Below are positions 10,590-24,125 of a DNA stretch of 64,000 bases, piece by piece (positions within the stretch are counted from its first letter, which is position 1; each line of letters starts with the position of its first letter). Made by a program: the position numbers and the translations under genes. The notes beneath the pieces were generated by a model. The model saw nothing but the letters and a program-made list of their open reading frames with translations. It was not told where the DNA came from and made no database searches. The DNA comes from Gnetum montanum (Eukaryota; Streptophyta; Gnetopsida; Gnetales; Gnetaceae), in NCBI GenBank assembly GCA_015680685.1, contig MNCI01023346.1:885579-949578 (forward strand), given 5' to 3'.

Positions 10590-12800
10590 GGTCCTATCCT
10601 AGCAGAATAGAGGTGGTCTTTTAGGTTGTGCAACCTACCTCGCGAATTCATGGTGCTCAATGATGAGCAATATAACTTCGTTTAGGCAAAGCTCTAGGTG
10701 GCTGTGTACGTAGACTGTAAAGAAATGGATGTCAAATGTAGTTTTGAACTCATACACTAAAATGAGAATGAATGATTCCCTTTGGCTAAGGACTTTATTC
10801 CATTCACAAAGCCCTACTAGTGGATGCTGGATAACCTCACCCACAACCTTGGACATGAGGTAAGGACTGACTAATAAGAGCCCCTGTAGGAGGACCTGGA
10901 TGATTTTGAAGCTCGATCCGAGCATGAAAACTTGTTCCACACCTTGTTCCAGTGAACAACCTCCACCTCTATGCCTCCACTGTCTCAACCCTCTATCAAC
11001 TAGGTGTCACTGCCTAGGTCAATGCCTGTGGTGGCAACTCACCAAACACAATAGGTGCACCAGGATGTTGCGCTTCCCTTTAGCTTTTCTTTTAGCCTGC
11101 CCTTCATCATACCTTCATAGCCTACTTAGTCTATTCAACCTATTTAGCCCATTCAACCTGTTCAGCCTATCCAACATTTCGTACCATTAATTGTTGCACT
11201 TACACAATCTTATGTACATACCTTGCATATCTCTTAGCTACATACGACTCAAGTATCGTTTGTTTTGCCTCCTATCATGTTAGCATCCTTCATGATGACC
11301 CAACCCACAAACACATGCTGGGGGCTAAGCACTATGCTCATCACATAGCCCATGCAACAAGCATCACATGTGGTCACATAACCTGAAGCAAGGTTGTGGG
11401 CCACCCAAACAACACAACCAGTGACATAATTGATGCAACCTGCTACAACTACACCAGGCTTGGATAAAGAATTCTAGCTAATCTAAAGCATCACTAAAGA
11501 GGTCAAGCAGCTTAAGGCTACCTCCTCTAAAACTATCCACATGATGGTCTTTTACCAAAATGATCCAATCAGTCCTATAGTTCCACCATTGGCATTACCC
11601 TCAAGGGTCCCATTACTCTAATTCACCAAATACAATGGTGAAGGGGATCCTAACGCCCATCTAGTGACCTTCTAGTCTGAATGCCTTCTACTACAAGCAT
11701 GGCCACATGCAATCATCCATGTGTTTGCCATATCCCTGACCGACGAGGCACTAGATTAATGCCATGCACTCCCTAGGGCCTCAATCTATTCTTTGGAGGA
11801 TTTGCTCAGCTAATTTCTCACATGCTTCATGTACAACTTGAAGCTTGAGGCAACCCTAGATCAATTGATGTAAGTTAAGTAGGGCCATCTAGAGCTTGTG
11901 TAAAAATTCATCCAATGCTGGAGCGCATCTCTCAATGAAATCTGCAAGCCAATCACAGAAACAAACTTGTTGGTCATTTTCAAAGGTGTAGTGAATGACT
12001 TCATCAAGTCAAAGCATTATTACCTTGCCACGCAATCCTTGAGCCAAGTGTTAGCTCAAAAAAAAGACCATTCAAGATGCGGTAGAGGCTAGCAAGGATC
12101 TGGCCTACATGGCCTATAAAAACTTGCATGCAAAGAAAGAAAAGAACAACGACAAAGGCAAGCAGGCAGCCACAACTATTGCAATGGTGGCCAATGAGGC
12201 TAAGCCAAAAAATGCTAAACTAATAGCCAAGTTACCTATGGCTCCAACTAATAACAACAAGGTGGCTAGCTCTAGCTTTGTAGTAAACAACTAGCTCGCA
12301 TCACCGACGGCCATGGCACTCACTTCCTCAAGGTTGAACTTCAAGCACAAGGATCGCTCGAAGTACACACCATTGCCCATTAAGCAGTCAGAGCTCTTAG
12401 ACCAACTCCTTCATGTTGGACGCATTTGATATAAGTAGATGTCCAAGGATGCTCGCAAGTGGCATGACCAATATTGCAAGCTCCTCAAGAATTCCTCAGC
12501 CATGCTACCAAATGAGCCTCCTATTCCTAAGCATTTCAGATTGGATCGATTTTCCTAGTATCACTAATTATAGGGCCACAATACAAATTTTTGCATGGCT
12601 CTATAGGACGATATACAATGCATTATTGAGAGGGATGAGTTGGTCCTTGATGCAACCAACCTAGTGCACCCCCAAAAGTAATCAATGGGGATTTACAAGG
12701 ATCCTCTCAATGCATGTGGTACAAGGTACATCAACATTGATGATGATTTAGAATTGACATATGAACCATTCATGGTTCGCATTTCCTCTAGTGATGTTGG
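10590..12800 (+). pseudogene. gag: gag remnant of element B
   Basis: The translation follows element A's Gag in order: an N-terminal DEQYNF-like segment near 10655, the capsid core near 11620-12060 (KYNGEGDPNAHL, then QAWPHAI), a degenerate zinc-knuckle region near 12550 (YH..GHNTNFC) and one PFMVRIS copy of the tail repeat near 12770. Gag would form the particle that packages element RNA in the cytoplasm. Stops interrupt it every few dozen codons, many at positions where A has CAG, CAA or TGG. It is a clear pseudogene. Confidence 0.75.
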
Positions 12801-13539
12801 AGCCTCCTCATCCTCAACGAGTTTGTGGGTCTCTTTTCTTATCAAAGGACCACCTTGGGCATCCACACCATGCTTTGTGGTCAAGGCCCCATAGCATGTT
12901 GCAGTAGCAAGAGCCCAATCACCCTTTTTCATAAGGGTGTTGCAAGGTGTGGACTTCGTATCTGCTTGGAGTTTGGTGATGGGCAATGCATCAGTCCCTA
13001 CTCGCCCAAAGCCCCATCCTATAGTCAACAACAACAAGCAATCAAGATGGTAACTTGGGAGGCCTAACGAGAACCTCATCGATCAAATGCTTAGGTAGCA
13101 CCAGGAGCAAAGGGAATTAGGCCCACCAAAGCCTATCCCCTTGTCATGTATCCCAATGGCCTAATCAACTAAAGAGGCACAACAAGTAACCAACAACGGA
13201 GTATTGAGGCTCCAAAGTAAGCAAGGCAAGCAAAGCACAAATCTCCTCCATGAGAGATCCATCTCTTAGGTTGCATGGAGGAGATGAAGGCCAACAACAA
13301 AGTAGCAGATGGTGGAAAGGACTTTCTTGACACATTATCATAAGTCAAACAAGCTCTAAAATGAAAAAACACAACTTTAAGCTTTCTCTGCCCATCGCTA
13401 AGTGTTAATTTGCATGTTAACCTTCATTCCTATCACAGAGGACATCCTAGTGGATGAACAATCCATCAATGTCATGATCCTACCCCTTGCCTCATAGGAA
13501 TCAAGTTCAACATCCCTGGCATTTTGCATTCAAGCAATT

Positions 13540-14226
13540 AAGGTGGACCCTGAGAAGGGTCAAGTCATTATTGCATCGATGTTTATCACCATCCGCGTGG
13601 GGTAGTGCAAAATCTGTAGGGTGCACATTGATGATAGGGCAATAACTAATGTCATCCCGTACACAGCCATTGATAAGCTGGGTCTTTCCAATCAAATCAA
13701 ACGTACAAAGATAACATGCCTAAAATTCTTTAATGGATCACATGTTTTTGTAAGGAAAACAATCATGATAGCCTTTGTGGTAGGGGAACAATTCTCCACC
13801 ACCACTAAATTCATTGTGATTGAGGAGATGTTAGGTTTCAACCTCATCTTGGGTAGGCCTTGGTTAGCCCAAATACGGGCCATCTCTTCCCCTATCCATC
13901 AAGAAATACATGTTCCATATGAAGGGGGAGAGGTTATCATCTATGATGACAATGTAGCCCCTCTGATTATTATCAACATTGACACTAAACAAGGGTCAAA
14001 GGTGGAGTTCCCTAATGACATGCCTCTCATGAAGGATGATGAAGAAATGTGTGAAGCAAACCAACCTAAGGAACCAATGGAAGCCCTTGACCTCTCAGGG
14101 GAAGATTTGTGGGTAGAATTGCCCTTTGACATAGCTGACAATGGTCAAGGTGAGTACTATATAGTACTATTAAAGCCCTATGCACCCCCTAACCCACACC
14201 AAATTAGAAAACATTTGTGCAACTAA
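13540..14226 (+). pseudogene. Retropepsin (PR) remnant of element B
   Basis: A frame from 13621 to the stop at 14224-14226 stays open. It contains the flap-to-C-terminal part of an aspartic protease with the FNLILGRPWL motif (13826-13858). The active-site motif, normally D-G/S/T-G-A/S, reads IDDRAITN near 13630, so the catalytic glycine is lost. The C-terminal tail has WVELPFDI (14111-14134), shared with A, which shows that the gag-PR frame normally ends here rather than running into RT. PR would cut the polyprotein during particle maturation; this copy should be inactive. Confidence 0.75.
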
Positions 14227-14484
14227 GGCATCCCCTTAGTCCAACATGCACTAGGTGCTTGCCTTTTGCCACTTCTACATACTTTGCTTGTTTGTGTTTT
14301 GTTTATATTTTACATTAAATTGGTTGTTTGCATTTACATTCTTTGCTTGTATTATACATATATGTCTTTATTTGTGCATTTTCACTTAACTTACGTTTTT
14401 TCTTGTCTACTTTTCAACAGTTAGTTTACACATAAAAACATAAAAATGCATAAAAATTTGTAAAATTCAAAAATTACAAAAATA
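14227..14484. other. Spacer after PR in element B
   Basis: Non-coding A/T-rich spacer between the end of gag-PR and the first TAAACT-type array. Confidence 0.4.
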
Positions 14485-14700
14485 CATGGCCCGCCATGAC
14501 CTAAAATTGGAAATCTTTTCCTTTTATTGCATGGCCTAGGATGGTCTTAAACTATCACTAGGGCCCAAAATGGCCTAAAACTATTAACACGCTATCTACG
14601 CATGTAGCCCAAAATGACCTAAAACTATTAACACGCTATCTACGCATGTAGCCCAAAATGGCCTAAAACTAGGAATCACAACGCATTAGTTACATTAGTT
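14485..14700. repeat. First TAAACT-type array of element B
   Basis: Four to five degenerate units of the form 'GCCC-nAAATGaC-cTAAAACTA' recur, including one 60-base unit copied almost exactly at 14560-14660. The corresponding array in A is at 47590-47860. Both lie between PR and the 3' end of the antisense gene. Confidence 0.65.
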
Positions 14701-14879
14701 CATGACATCATTAAACACATAACAAATAAATGTAAAATTCTACTAATCATATGCTTCATATAGAAAAAAATTCATCACATCTCATAGAAATAATAACATG
14801 ATCATTTGCGTTATATAGCAAAAAATAAAATGCAAAAATGCCCAATAACAGGGCTACAGTAGGATTGGCTCAACTAGTG

Positions 14880-17800
14880 GTGCCAGGTAGGTGTGGAGGG
14901 CTCTCTTCATCCGTTATGCCATTGGGGCTTACAGCATCGCCTAGTGCTTGTCATCACTAACAAAATAATAAACTTATAAGAAAAAATACAATATACAAAT
15001 TAACACACAAAGCATAAAAAATTAACATAAAAACTAACCTGAGAGGGTCCTACATCGACTATGTCTAGAGGTAAGCTGTCAAGGCCCTCCTCCAAGCATT
15101 GGAGGATTTTGGCCTCAAATAGCCGCATCTAGTCCTCTTGGCCAAAGTTAACTCCTGCAAGGATCTTACCTTTGTCCATGACGGTCCATGTGGGCTGCTG
15201 CATAGAAAAGATGGTAGACGAAGTCTCCCCTGAGGGCATGATAATCTCCCTCTCTGGGGAACCATTGATCACTGTGTGTCGAGTAAATATCTTGAAGGCC
15301 CATCTCTCGCCAATTGCCTTAACAAACATCTCAAGGTAGTGGCAGTCGATGAACTCTTCTTTGAGCTATTAAAGATATGCATCTTACTCACGTTTATAGT
15401 GGTGTTTGTGGGTTTTCTTCGTATGCCCCCACCTGCACATTTGAATACTAAAATTCTTCCAATCTTGACTTTTTTGGGCAAGCAAATCCATTTGTAACCA
15501 TTGCTCAATGATTTTGCAGGTGGCTTCATTCTCGTCTTGGATGATCGACCAGTAGCTAGCATAAGCGATCTTTGTGGTCCACCAGGTACTGTCTTCGTGT
15601 GACCAAGTTGCCAAGAAGTCATACCAGGACTGGAGGTCCCTAATTTTTATATCTTAGCTCACCACCCTCTCTTGAAGTTCATGCACACGTTTCCACAAGT
15701 GCTTGTTTGAGCACTTGTAGATCCATACGCTTTTGCATAGGAAAGCATGCACTTGCTGGTTGCCTTGTACACATGGCGAGGCATCTACTCCACTTTAGGA
15801 GGGTACTTAGGAATGACATCTACTTTCATCACCCGGCTCAGAACCTAGCAGAGCTTAGAAACTATTGGCATGTAATAAGCAAATAAACATTAGCCACAGA
15901 CTAAGCATCAAAATTAGTAAAGCAACATAAGAAAAACAACATCATATGCATATCAAGCTTAGGATCTACCCACCATAGGTAGTCTACCATATTCTCCATG
16001 ATGCCTTCCATGAAGGTAAACTTATTTGACATCTCTACCCACGGCTTCATGCTATAGGTAGGTGTAGATAGTGGACCGCTAGCAGACACATTTGAGGCTA
16101 CAACCCAACATTGCAATAAGCAACGACTAAATAGTCAAAGATGCAAGAGAAAAAGAGAAACTACAGATGGAAATATAAAGCATTTACCTAGCAAGCCCTT
16201 AGGTGTGAGAGTAGGGGGATCTTCCAATGACACACCATCAAAGAGGTTGGCAAAATCACCATCATTGAGGTGGAACAGCCCCTCTGCCTCAAACTGCTGG
16301 AGAGTGTCTACAACCTTATGCAACTCCTCCCTGTGTGCCTCTTCCTTAACTTGAGGAGAGGTCATCTCTACCACCATTGTCGCTGCTACTTTGACAGCTC
16401 TCTCACCTAATTCACAAACATAACATTTTAGTGTTAGCATAGCATAGCAAAAAATACAAAAAAGTATAAACATAAAAAATATATAACAAATGCATTTATA
16501 CATGTACTAACTTGCAACATCTATAAGCAAGCTTGGAATATTGAGGCAGATCTTCTTGATACTTGCTTGTCCAACTACAAGAGCAGCCTCCTCCACTTGG
16601 CATGGTTTCTTGATTTTTACCTTGGAGGGCCCCATTGTTTCCGCAAAGTAATAGTTGGCCTTATTCACATCCCTAATAATAACTAAAGCACACTTGCCTG
16701 CACTGTCATGAGAATAGTGTGAGCACCCCAGATGACCTTTGGTCATAACTGAGTATGACTCATTGATCCCCCCATGGGGAGTCCTGCAAGCAAGTGGTTG
16801 CAAACATGTGCTTCACCCAAGGCTTAGATAGCTGCTCACAATCTTACACTATCCAATGCCACTATCTTGGACCACCAAAAGCTCTACAAACCTTTGTAGA
16901 TACATTATGAAGAATGTAAAGTGTAAGTGAGACCTCACTTGGAGGTTGTGGTGAAGCTTGGTGATCTCTGTGTGTAGTCCGATGGTGATATAGGAGGCCT
17001 AGTTGAACCTCGTGCCCTCATGCAACAACTCCTTTATCATCCACACCCACTCCACCCTAAGGATTTTCCCTTAGGAGAGCAACTTCGAGAAGGCACGAGC
17101 ACAAAATAGAGTGTAGAGCTCCTGGACCTTGCGCACATGCACATATTTAACTAAGATCCCTTTGTGAGACCAGGTGGCTCCCAAACACTCCTCGATCTCA
17201 CCTCTGTGGTCCACCTCTCTGTTGGCCTTGCCAATGACTAACGAGCTATCAGTGAGAAGGCCAAAGAGGTCAACAAAGAGGGCCTCATTGAGGTATAAGA
17301 CTACCCTCACTCTACGCACATGGGTGATGAGGTGGTAGATGTCATGGCTAAAGGAGTTAATGATGATAACCATTTCAGCCACTGGAATGCTTGGGCTAAG
17401 GGCTAAAAATAGGTCCATCAACCAACACACATGAGCTAACTAGTTAATGTCTCTAAAGTTTAGTGGCACAACCAATGTTGCATCCCCTCCACATCACCAT
17501 ACTTCATGATGAGGGTGGCCTCAGTGCAGCTTGTGGCGATAACCATCACCTTTCCTAAAGTAATTGCAATTGTAACATAGGCAACAATAACATTAGCATT
17601 ATGCAAGGGAAAATCAACAAGTGCATGTAAGCAAGCACAAGAACAAAACAATAGATGCTTATGCAAAACAAATGGTGTGTGAGATGGTGGTGGTATTGAT
17701 GCAAGAATCTCCTCAAGGTTGAGCTCACCATTAGCCCATGCCTCATTAAGCCAAGCATAGGCCTTGCACCACTTGAACGCCTTTGAGTACCACTTAAGGT

Positions 17801-18475
17801 ACTCCTTTAGATCATCTCCCAACTGTTCAAGATAGCCTCCTAAACATTCAGACTAGAGGAGAATACCTCTAAGGTGGTGTGAGTCAAGGAAAGAGCCTCT
17901 TCCTCATCATGGAGACCCTTGTTATCAACTCTAAATCTAGCATTAAGCATGAGTAGTTAGCAGGTAGCAAACTTAACATGAGCCAATAACAAGAAACACA
18001 ATGCAAGAGCATAAGAGCACTTACCCTCTTGCATAGTACAGTTCTAGGTGGGTTATAGAACACCATATGCATGTGTAGAGCAACAAAGAGGGTGTTGCTC
18101 CTTTTGTAGTAGGCAAACTCTGACATCCGCCAAATCTTGGATAAGGAATGAGTGCCCCTGGGGCTGTAGCCCAAACCAACTACTTTGTATTCATTGGTAG
18201 TGAGGTCATTGGACATAAATCTCAATATGTCTTAGTTGATCCCGAGTAGCAATGTCTTGATGATGACACTTATAGCCTCCATTGCTAAGTATGACCACAT
18301 CATCACACAAAAGTGCTGTAGTAGGAACACCAAGAACTCGAATGCCCCTAGCCGAAACCACACTACCTGATAACCCACTCACATATTGGGCATAAGCATG
18401 TTGGGTATTGGCTCACTCATGCAACAAAGAATGTCGACAAGCTCCACGACTACTAGGACAAGTTTTAACAACACC
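14880..18475 (-). pseudogene. Antisense gene of element B, decayed homologue of A's eight-exon gene
   Basis: On the minus strand, segments line up one by one with the exons of A's antisense gene: 18475-18025 (exon 2, ending NTLF...NPPRTV), 17822-17660 (exon 3, SKAFKWCKAYAWL), 17430-16520 (exon 4, with VRVVLYLNEALFVDLFG and VQELYTLFCARAF), 16420-16190 (exon 5), 16090-15960 (exon 6), 15640-15039 (exon 7, QDWKNF, WGHTKKTHKHHYK, DKGKILAGVNFG) and about 14957-14880 (exon 8). The exon 2 acceptor TTGCAG and several donors (GTAAGT after exon 2, GTTAGT after exon 7) are at homologous places. Stops and frameshifts break it throughout. Function is unknown. Confidence 0.7.
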
Positions 18476-20085
18476 CTGCAAGTCCAAAGGCAATCAAACA
18501 TAACATTGCTATACATTAAATGTAAATTTTGACAAAAATTAAAAATTAAACTTAGCAAAAATTAACATAAGATAGCTTAGTTTAGCAAAAATATCATAGG
18601 GCCTACTAGGGCCCTGCAAGTATAAGACATCAATATACACATTTAGCACACTTGGTACTCACTGGGGTACAACATGTTTCATATAGTATTAGCATTTTGT
18701 TTTGCACGTTTACATGTTTGGCATTATAGGTTGCATGTTTTGGAAATTTAACATTAGCATTTTGCATTTCACAAGTTTAACATTCTTTCACAAAATTTTT
18801 GAAGTTTTTTCCAACTCCGAGCAACGTAGTCTGGAAAACTGCAAGAAACTCTAACTCTAGGTTACCCCACCAAGAGCATAGTCTAAAAAACATGAAAATT
18901 TTTCTAACTCTAGCTAACACCAACTATGCTCTGGCAACTATGGAGCATAGCCCTGGATCAAAGAAAAATATCCTAATTGCTAGCTACATTGCATAGCCCC
19001 AAAAATTTGCAAAAAAAGAGAAACTAATTATGCATAGCCTATCTAGGCACCACACCATATCATGGTGCTACCCACTGGTCACTCTCACCATGCCCCCTGC
19101 ACCAAGCATCAACCACAATCGCGGCCCTCATGGGCGCACTGATGGTGCTACCGTGTGTCATGCTGCTTGCCCTCCCTAGCCAAAAATAAGACAAAATGTA
19201 GAAAATGCGCTCCTAGTGCTACTGCTTCCATGACCCCTACAACTGCATACTCATCACTAAGCTGTAATGTAGTCATGGGCCCCATGGTCGCCAAATAAAA
19301 CTAGGAAAATAGAAGCAAAACAAAATGGCAGAAACCCTCTACCACATCCTTGTCCCATGGCGTGCCATCTTGGTTGTCGTTAATGCCCTCATCCCTACCC
19401 TTTCATCACACCCAAAATCTCTCAAAATTTGGAAAAAAGAAAAGAAAAATGGTAGTCCTCTACTGCTTCCTTAGCCCTGCAATAGAGACCCTAGGCTATT
19501 GCCACAACCCTTGTGCCTTGCATAGCTCATGAAAACCCATGCAACCTCAAAACCCTCCACTGCGACAAAACCCTTACCCAACGTGCATGCCCCTCATGGC
19601 CATGATTGCTAAAGTGGCCATGGAGATAGTAAACCTTGCCATGGCAAGGCACCATCGACACAACCTCGAAATCCTCAAAATGCCTAAGTACAAAAAGCAA
19701 AGAGAAGGCAAAAACAATGAAAAGGGTAGAGTGTAGTAGGGGTACTTGGTAGACGGTGGCACCCTCTGCTCCTCCACACATGCTCGTGGTAAGCATGCTA
19801 GTGCTTACTCTCCCTCATCCACATTAGTTAATCTGGGGGGCTAGTGAACACTTCAATGCAACATCCTAGCAACTACGATCTAAAAAGTTTAGGTTTTCAA
19901 CTGATAATGACAAAATTACCTAGGGGTGAAACACATTTCTATACCCTAGGACTACACTCTACATTACAGAATATAGTTGGGTGGAAGCGTAGTCACCAAA
20001 GTTAGAAAAATTTTAAATTTTTCTTATTGCCCAATGAGCATGCAGTTAAATTTTACCTTCTTGGTGCCTTAAGCTTTGCTCATCT
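18476..20085 (-). promoter_or_regulatory. Upstream/first-intron region of B's antisense gene with LTR-type words
   Basis: No convincing coding exon was found. The stretch contains words of the same type that fill B's own LTRs: GAGCATAGTC near 18873, an ACTATGCTC ... GAGCATAG inverted pair at 18913-18946, and GGACTACACTC ... GAATATAGTT ... GCGTAGTC at 19945-19993. I read it as the regulatory region or first intron of the antisense gene. A first exon equivalent to A's 52506-52376 could not be placed. Confidence 0.4.
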
Positions 20086-20089
20086 ACCA

Positions 20090-20190
20090 CATGTCACAGT
20101 CCACTAAGACCTTAAACTAGCACTCCATGATCTGCTAAGACCTTAAATTGGCAACCCTATGGCCTACTGAGGCCCAAAACCATCCCACAC
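20090..20190. repeat. Second TAAACT-type array of element B
   Basis: About three units (AGTCCACTAAGACCTTAAAC, ATCTGCTAAGACCTTAAATT, GGCCTACTGAGGCCCAAAAC) lie between the antisense gene's 5' side and RT, matching A's short array at 52960-53035. Confidence 0.65.
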
Positions 20191-20299
20191 ATCCCTTGCT
20201 TTTAAAATCACATTTGCATACTTGCGAAAAAATTTTACTGCATTTTTTTCTTTCACTTTATGCATATTGCTCTTACCAAGATAGGTGTAGCTTGACGTT

Positions 20300-23200
20300 T
20301 TTCTAGTTGTTTTTACAGAACTATTGTAGGATCTTCAACATGACTATGTATGAGTATCTTCACTCACCTCTGGTCCTAACCAAGCCCCATGGTGATCTCA
20401 TGCGATGCATTTACCTTCAATGCCTAGACCTTGAGACCATAGTCTACGATGAATATATAACATTTGTAGAGGCACTGCTAAACTGGCCAGACCATCTAGT
20501 TAGGGATCTAGATCTAGAGGCAAGTGATGTCATCGAGAATCCCCTTGTTGAAATCCTTGTAGCAACATCTAGGGATGAGGTAAAACATTGAAACTTAGTT
20601 CTTTATTAGAGCCTCAACATACCCAAAACATCATAACAACACTCAACAATAACATCAAGGCATTTGCATGGTCTTACAAAGACATGCTAGGCCTAGATCC
20701 TCGCACAGTGCAACACAACATAATCCTTGATCCCAGCATAACACCAGTTAAGTAGAAAGCTTACAAGGATAGGCTTGAGGCAGCGTTGGCCATCCGTTAT
20801 GAAATCACTAATCTCTATAAAGCTAGTTTCATCTGAGCCATTGACTACACAAATTAGGTCTCTAACATCATGGTTGTACCTAGAAGAAATGGAAACATAT
20901 GCATTTACGTAGACTTCTAGCACCTGAATAAGGCAACCATTAAAGACAATTTTTCATTGCTTAGTATTGATCAATTGGTTGATTCTACGGTTGGTCATGC
21001 CTTGTTGTCCTTCATGAATGGGTTCTCGAGTTACAACCAGATTTGGATCAACCTAGAGCACCAGCTCAATACTACCTTTATAACCCCTTGGGGTACATTT
21101 TGTTACACAATGATGTCCTTTGGGCTCAAGAACACAGGAGAAACCTATCAATGAGTCATGACATACATCTTTAGTGATTACCTATTAGGTCTACTCAATG
21201 ATTACATTGACAATATAGCGATTAAGTCCAAGGCATTACACAACCACGAAGATGACTTAAACCTTGTGCTCAAACATTGTCTAAAGCATGAACTTAGGTT
21301 AAATCCTAAGAAATGTATCTTTGACATCAAGAAGGACTACATGATAGGTTTCGTAGTATTTAAAGTGGGCATACACATAGACCCCAATAAGGTTAAGGTT
21401 GTTATTTACTTAGCATCAATGGCCAACCTTAAGAAGCTACAAGTGTTACAAGGCAGATTGTAATTTATACGAAGGTTTATCGCACGGTTAACCAACAAGT
21501 TGTAGTCAATGCAACACTTGCTCAAAAAGGAAGTCCACTTTGAGTGGACAACTCAATGCCAAGAGGCATTTGACAACCCTAAATAGGAAATGGCTTAGCT
21601 TCCAACAGTCTACCCTCTACAAGGAGATAAACCATTCTACATCTACCTTGCTACCTCTGAAATGTCCATCATTTCTTTGCTTTGCCAAAAGCGAGACGAT
21701 GGTATAGAGGTCCCAATATACTATCTAAGCCATGCATTAGTTGCCTATGAAGCAAAGTATAACAATGTTGAAAATAATTACCTTGCCTTAGTATTTGCAC
21801 TCAAGAAGTGGAGGCACTATCTTTTCCGTAGCCAAGTTAACATCATTTGCAAAAGCAATGTACTCTGAGCCATTACAATGAATATCTATGGGAGCAGTCA
21901 CATTACACATTGGAAAGCAATAACCATGGAGTTTAACCAACATTACATTACACAAACATCAATCAAAGATCAAGCAATAGCTACACAACTTATGACTTTC
22001 CCAATCAATGATCAAGCAATGATAGATCCAAAGTTTCCAGATGAGCATGTCACTAGCATAAGCCATGTGTTTGACAACTTCAAGGTCTTCTTACACTTCA
22101 ATGATGCTTCAACTTCTCAAGGGGGTAGTGCCATTGTCGTAATTACATTCTACTTCGAGGAGACCCAACCCTTTGCATATTGTTTTGCATTTCCATGCAC
22201 GAACAACGTGGCAAAGTATGAGGGCCTACTTTGGGGTATCTTAGCAGCTCTCAACCTAAGAATATGAAACCTAGTTATCTAAGGTGACTCACAATTGGTA
22301 GTCAATCAAGTCATAGAGATTTACGCTTGTAAAGCCCATTACTTGCAACCTTAGTATGACCTAGTAAAGCACTTGCTTAAGAAATTTATAATTGCTAATG
22401 TTTAGCATATCCCCCGCAATGAAAATGCCATTGCTAATGCATTAGCAATGTTAGCCTTAAGCATTGCACTTGAAATGTTTCATGCCTTGCCCACTACAGT
22501 GGTGGATTACACTATGCCTATCACGCAAACAACTGTCATTGCATCCATAGCCACAGTAAGCACAATCCTAGTAGAGTGGTACAATGACATTAAGGTATAC
22601 CTTTTACAGGGTGAACCTTTGTAGCATTTAACCACTACCTAAAAGGATGTAGTGTGAAAATGATCACGATAATACATCATCGTGGGTGATAGCACACTAT
22701 GCCGCAGATCCTACGATGGTGTACTATTGACCTATGTTAGTGACAGTGAAGTGTAGATGATCATTGAACAAGTTCACAAGGGACTCTATGAAGGCCACAT
22801 ACCACCTAGGGTAATGGTACGAAGATTAGATGCTTAGGCTACTATTGGTCATACATGGAGCACAATTGTATCTCCAAAGCCAAGACGTGTGACACGTATC
22901 AACAACATGGCAACTTAATGCACGTGCCACCAACTGAACTACATACAATGCAAATCACATGGTTGTTCCAAAGTTGGGCATTGGACATCATAGGGCCTAT
23001 AATGCTTATGTTTTCTGTAGGGCATAGCTTCATTATAAACACAACTGAGTATTTTACAAAGTGGGTTGAAGCTATTTTCCTATGGAGGACTACATCACAG
23101 TAGGTTTGCAAATTCATACTTGATAACATAATGACCTATTTTGGTTTACCCATGACCATAGTCACTAACAACGGGCCATAGTTTAGTAGTGCTAAGACCA

Positions 23201-23470
23201 AAGCCTTTTGCGAGTGCTTCAGAATTAAACATTCATTTTCATCGTCCTACTACCCACAAGCAAATGGCCAAGCAAAGGCCACAAACAAAGTCATCATTAA
23301 TCTTTTAAAGAAGATGCTTAGTAGCAACAAACGACAATGACATGAGCAATTGATCTACACACTTTGGACCTATTACATAACACGAAGAACCATAATAGGT
23401 CAGACATCATATAGTTTGGTTTATGGATCTGAAGCCATCTTGCCTCTTGAATTTCAAGTCCCATCGCTTC
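20300..23470 (+). pseudogene. pol: RT-RNaseH-RNaseH-integrase remnant of element B
   Basis: Domains follow element A: a pre-RT segment (20340-20590), reverse transcriptase (20700-21450, with YIDN at 21203-21214 in place of YVDD), the ancestral RNase H (21620-21870), a second archaeal-type RNase H (22100-22450) and integrase (22700-23470, with a TDNGPQ-type site near 23164). Many stops, mostly where A has CAG, CAA or TGG. A TGA at 20836-20838 in the phrase SFI-stop-A is shared with A. The integrase C-terminal third is missing, cut off at the single unknown base at 23471. It is non-functional. Confidence 0.82.
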
Positions 23471-23471
23471 N
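23471..23471. other. Single ambiguous base (assembly mark)
   Basis: An isolated N occurs inside the integrase remnant. About 350 bases present in A after this point are absent, and the sequence resumes in the TAAACT-type array. It could be a deletion or an assembly join. Confidence 0.8.
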
Positions 23472-23509
23472 GTACCATGCATAGTAAGCAATGCCTCGTC
23501 AATGACAAA

Positions 23510-24125
23510 GCAAGGTAAACGATAGTTCACTACGATTATAAACTAGCATAGAACGTCCACTACGACTATAAACTGGCAAAGCATTCATCTGCTACAATTA
23601 TAAACTAGCATAGAAAGTCTGCTTCAACTATGAACTAGCAAAGCATTAGTCTGATACGACTATAAATTGGCACATCATGTTTGCTATGATGCTAAACTGG
23701 CACTGTAGAGTCTGCTACAACTCTAGACTAGCATAACGTGTCTGCTAAGACATTAAACTAGCATCCACACCCATAGTCCACTACAACTATAAATTGGCAT
23801 AGCTAGTCTACTATGATTATGAATTGGCATAGCACATCTACTATGATGGTAAACTGACATAGCAGAGCCTGCTATGACTATAAACTAACATAGACCATCT
23901 TCTATGATGCTAAACTAGTACAAATCATCCTTGGATCATGATGTTAAATTGGAACAATATCCACTTTCTCCTATGACATTAAATTAACATATAATAATAT
24001 ACTAGGACTATAAATTAGCACATCATGGCCTACTAGAACCTTAAACTAGGCCCACAGTCTACTAGGAGCCTAAACTAGCAAAGCATATGGTCTATTAGGA
24101 CCTTAAACTAGGTTTGCAGTTCAAC
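23510..24125. repeat. Third TAAACT-type array of element B, about 19 units
   Basis: Units of about 30 bp follow the pattern GTCTGCTAnGAC-nnTAAACTAGCA-n(4-10). Each pairs a short inverted AGTC...GACT stem with a TAAACT core. The array lies just past the integrase end, as in A (56535-56915). Variable tandem repeats are known in the 3' untranslated region of Tat-type elements. Confidence 0.8.

Noticed and set aside
19527-19796. Minus-strand 89-codon frame as the first exon of B's antisense gene
   Set aside because: Position is plausible, but there is no similarity to A's exon 1 and no matching splice donor.
23510-24125. Regular repeats that could be mistaken for a CRISPR array
   Set aside because: Units are degenerate, spacers are short and low in diversity, and the array lies in the 3' region of a plant retrotransposon.
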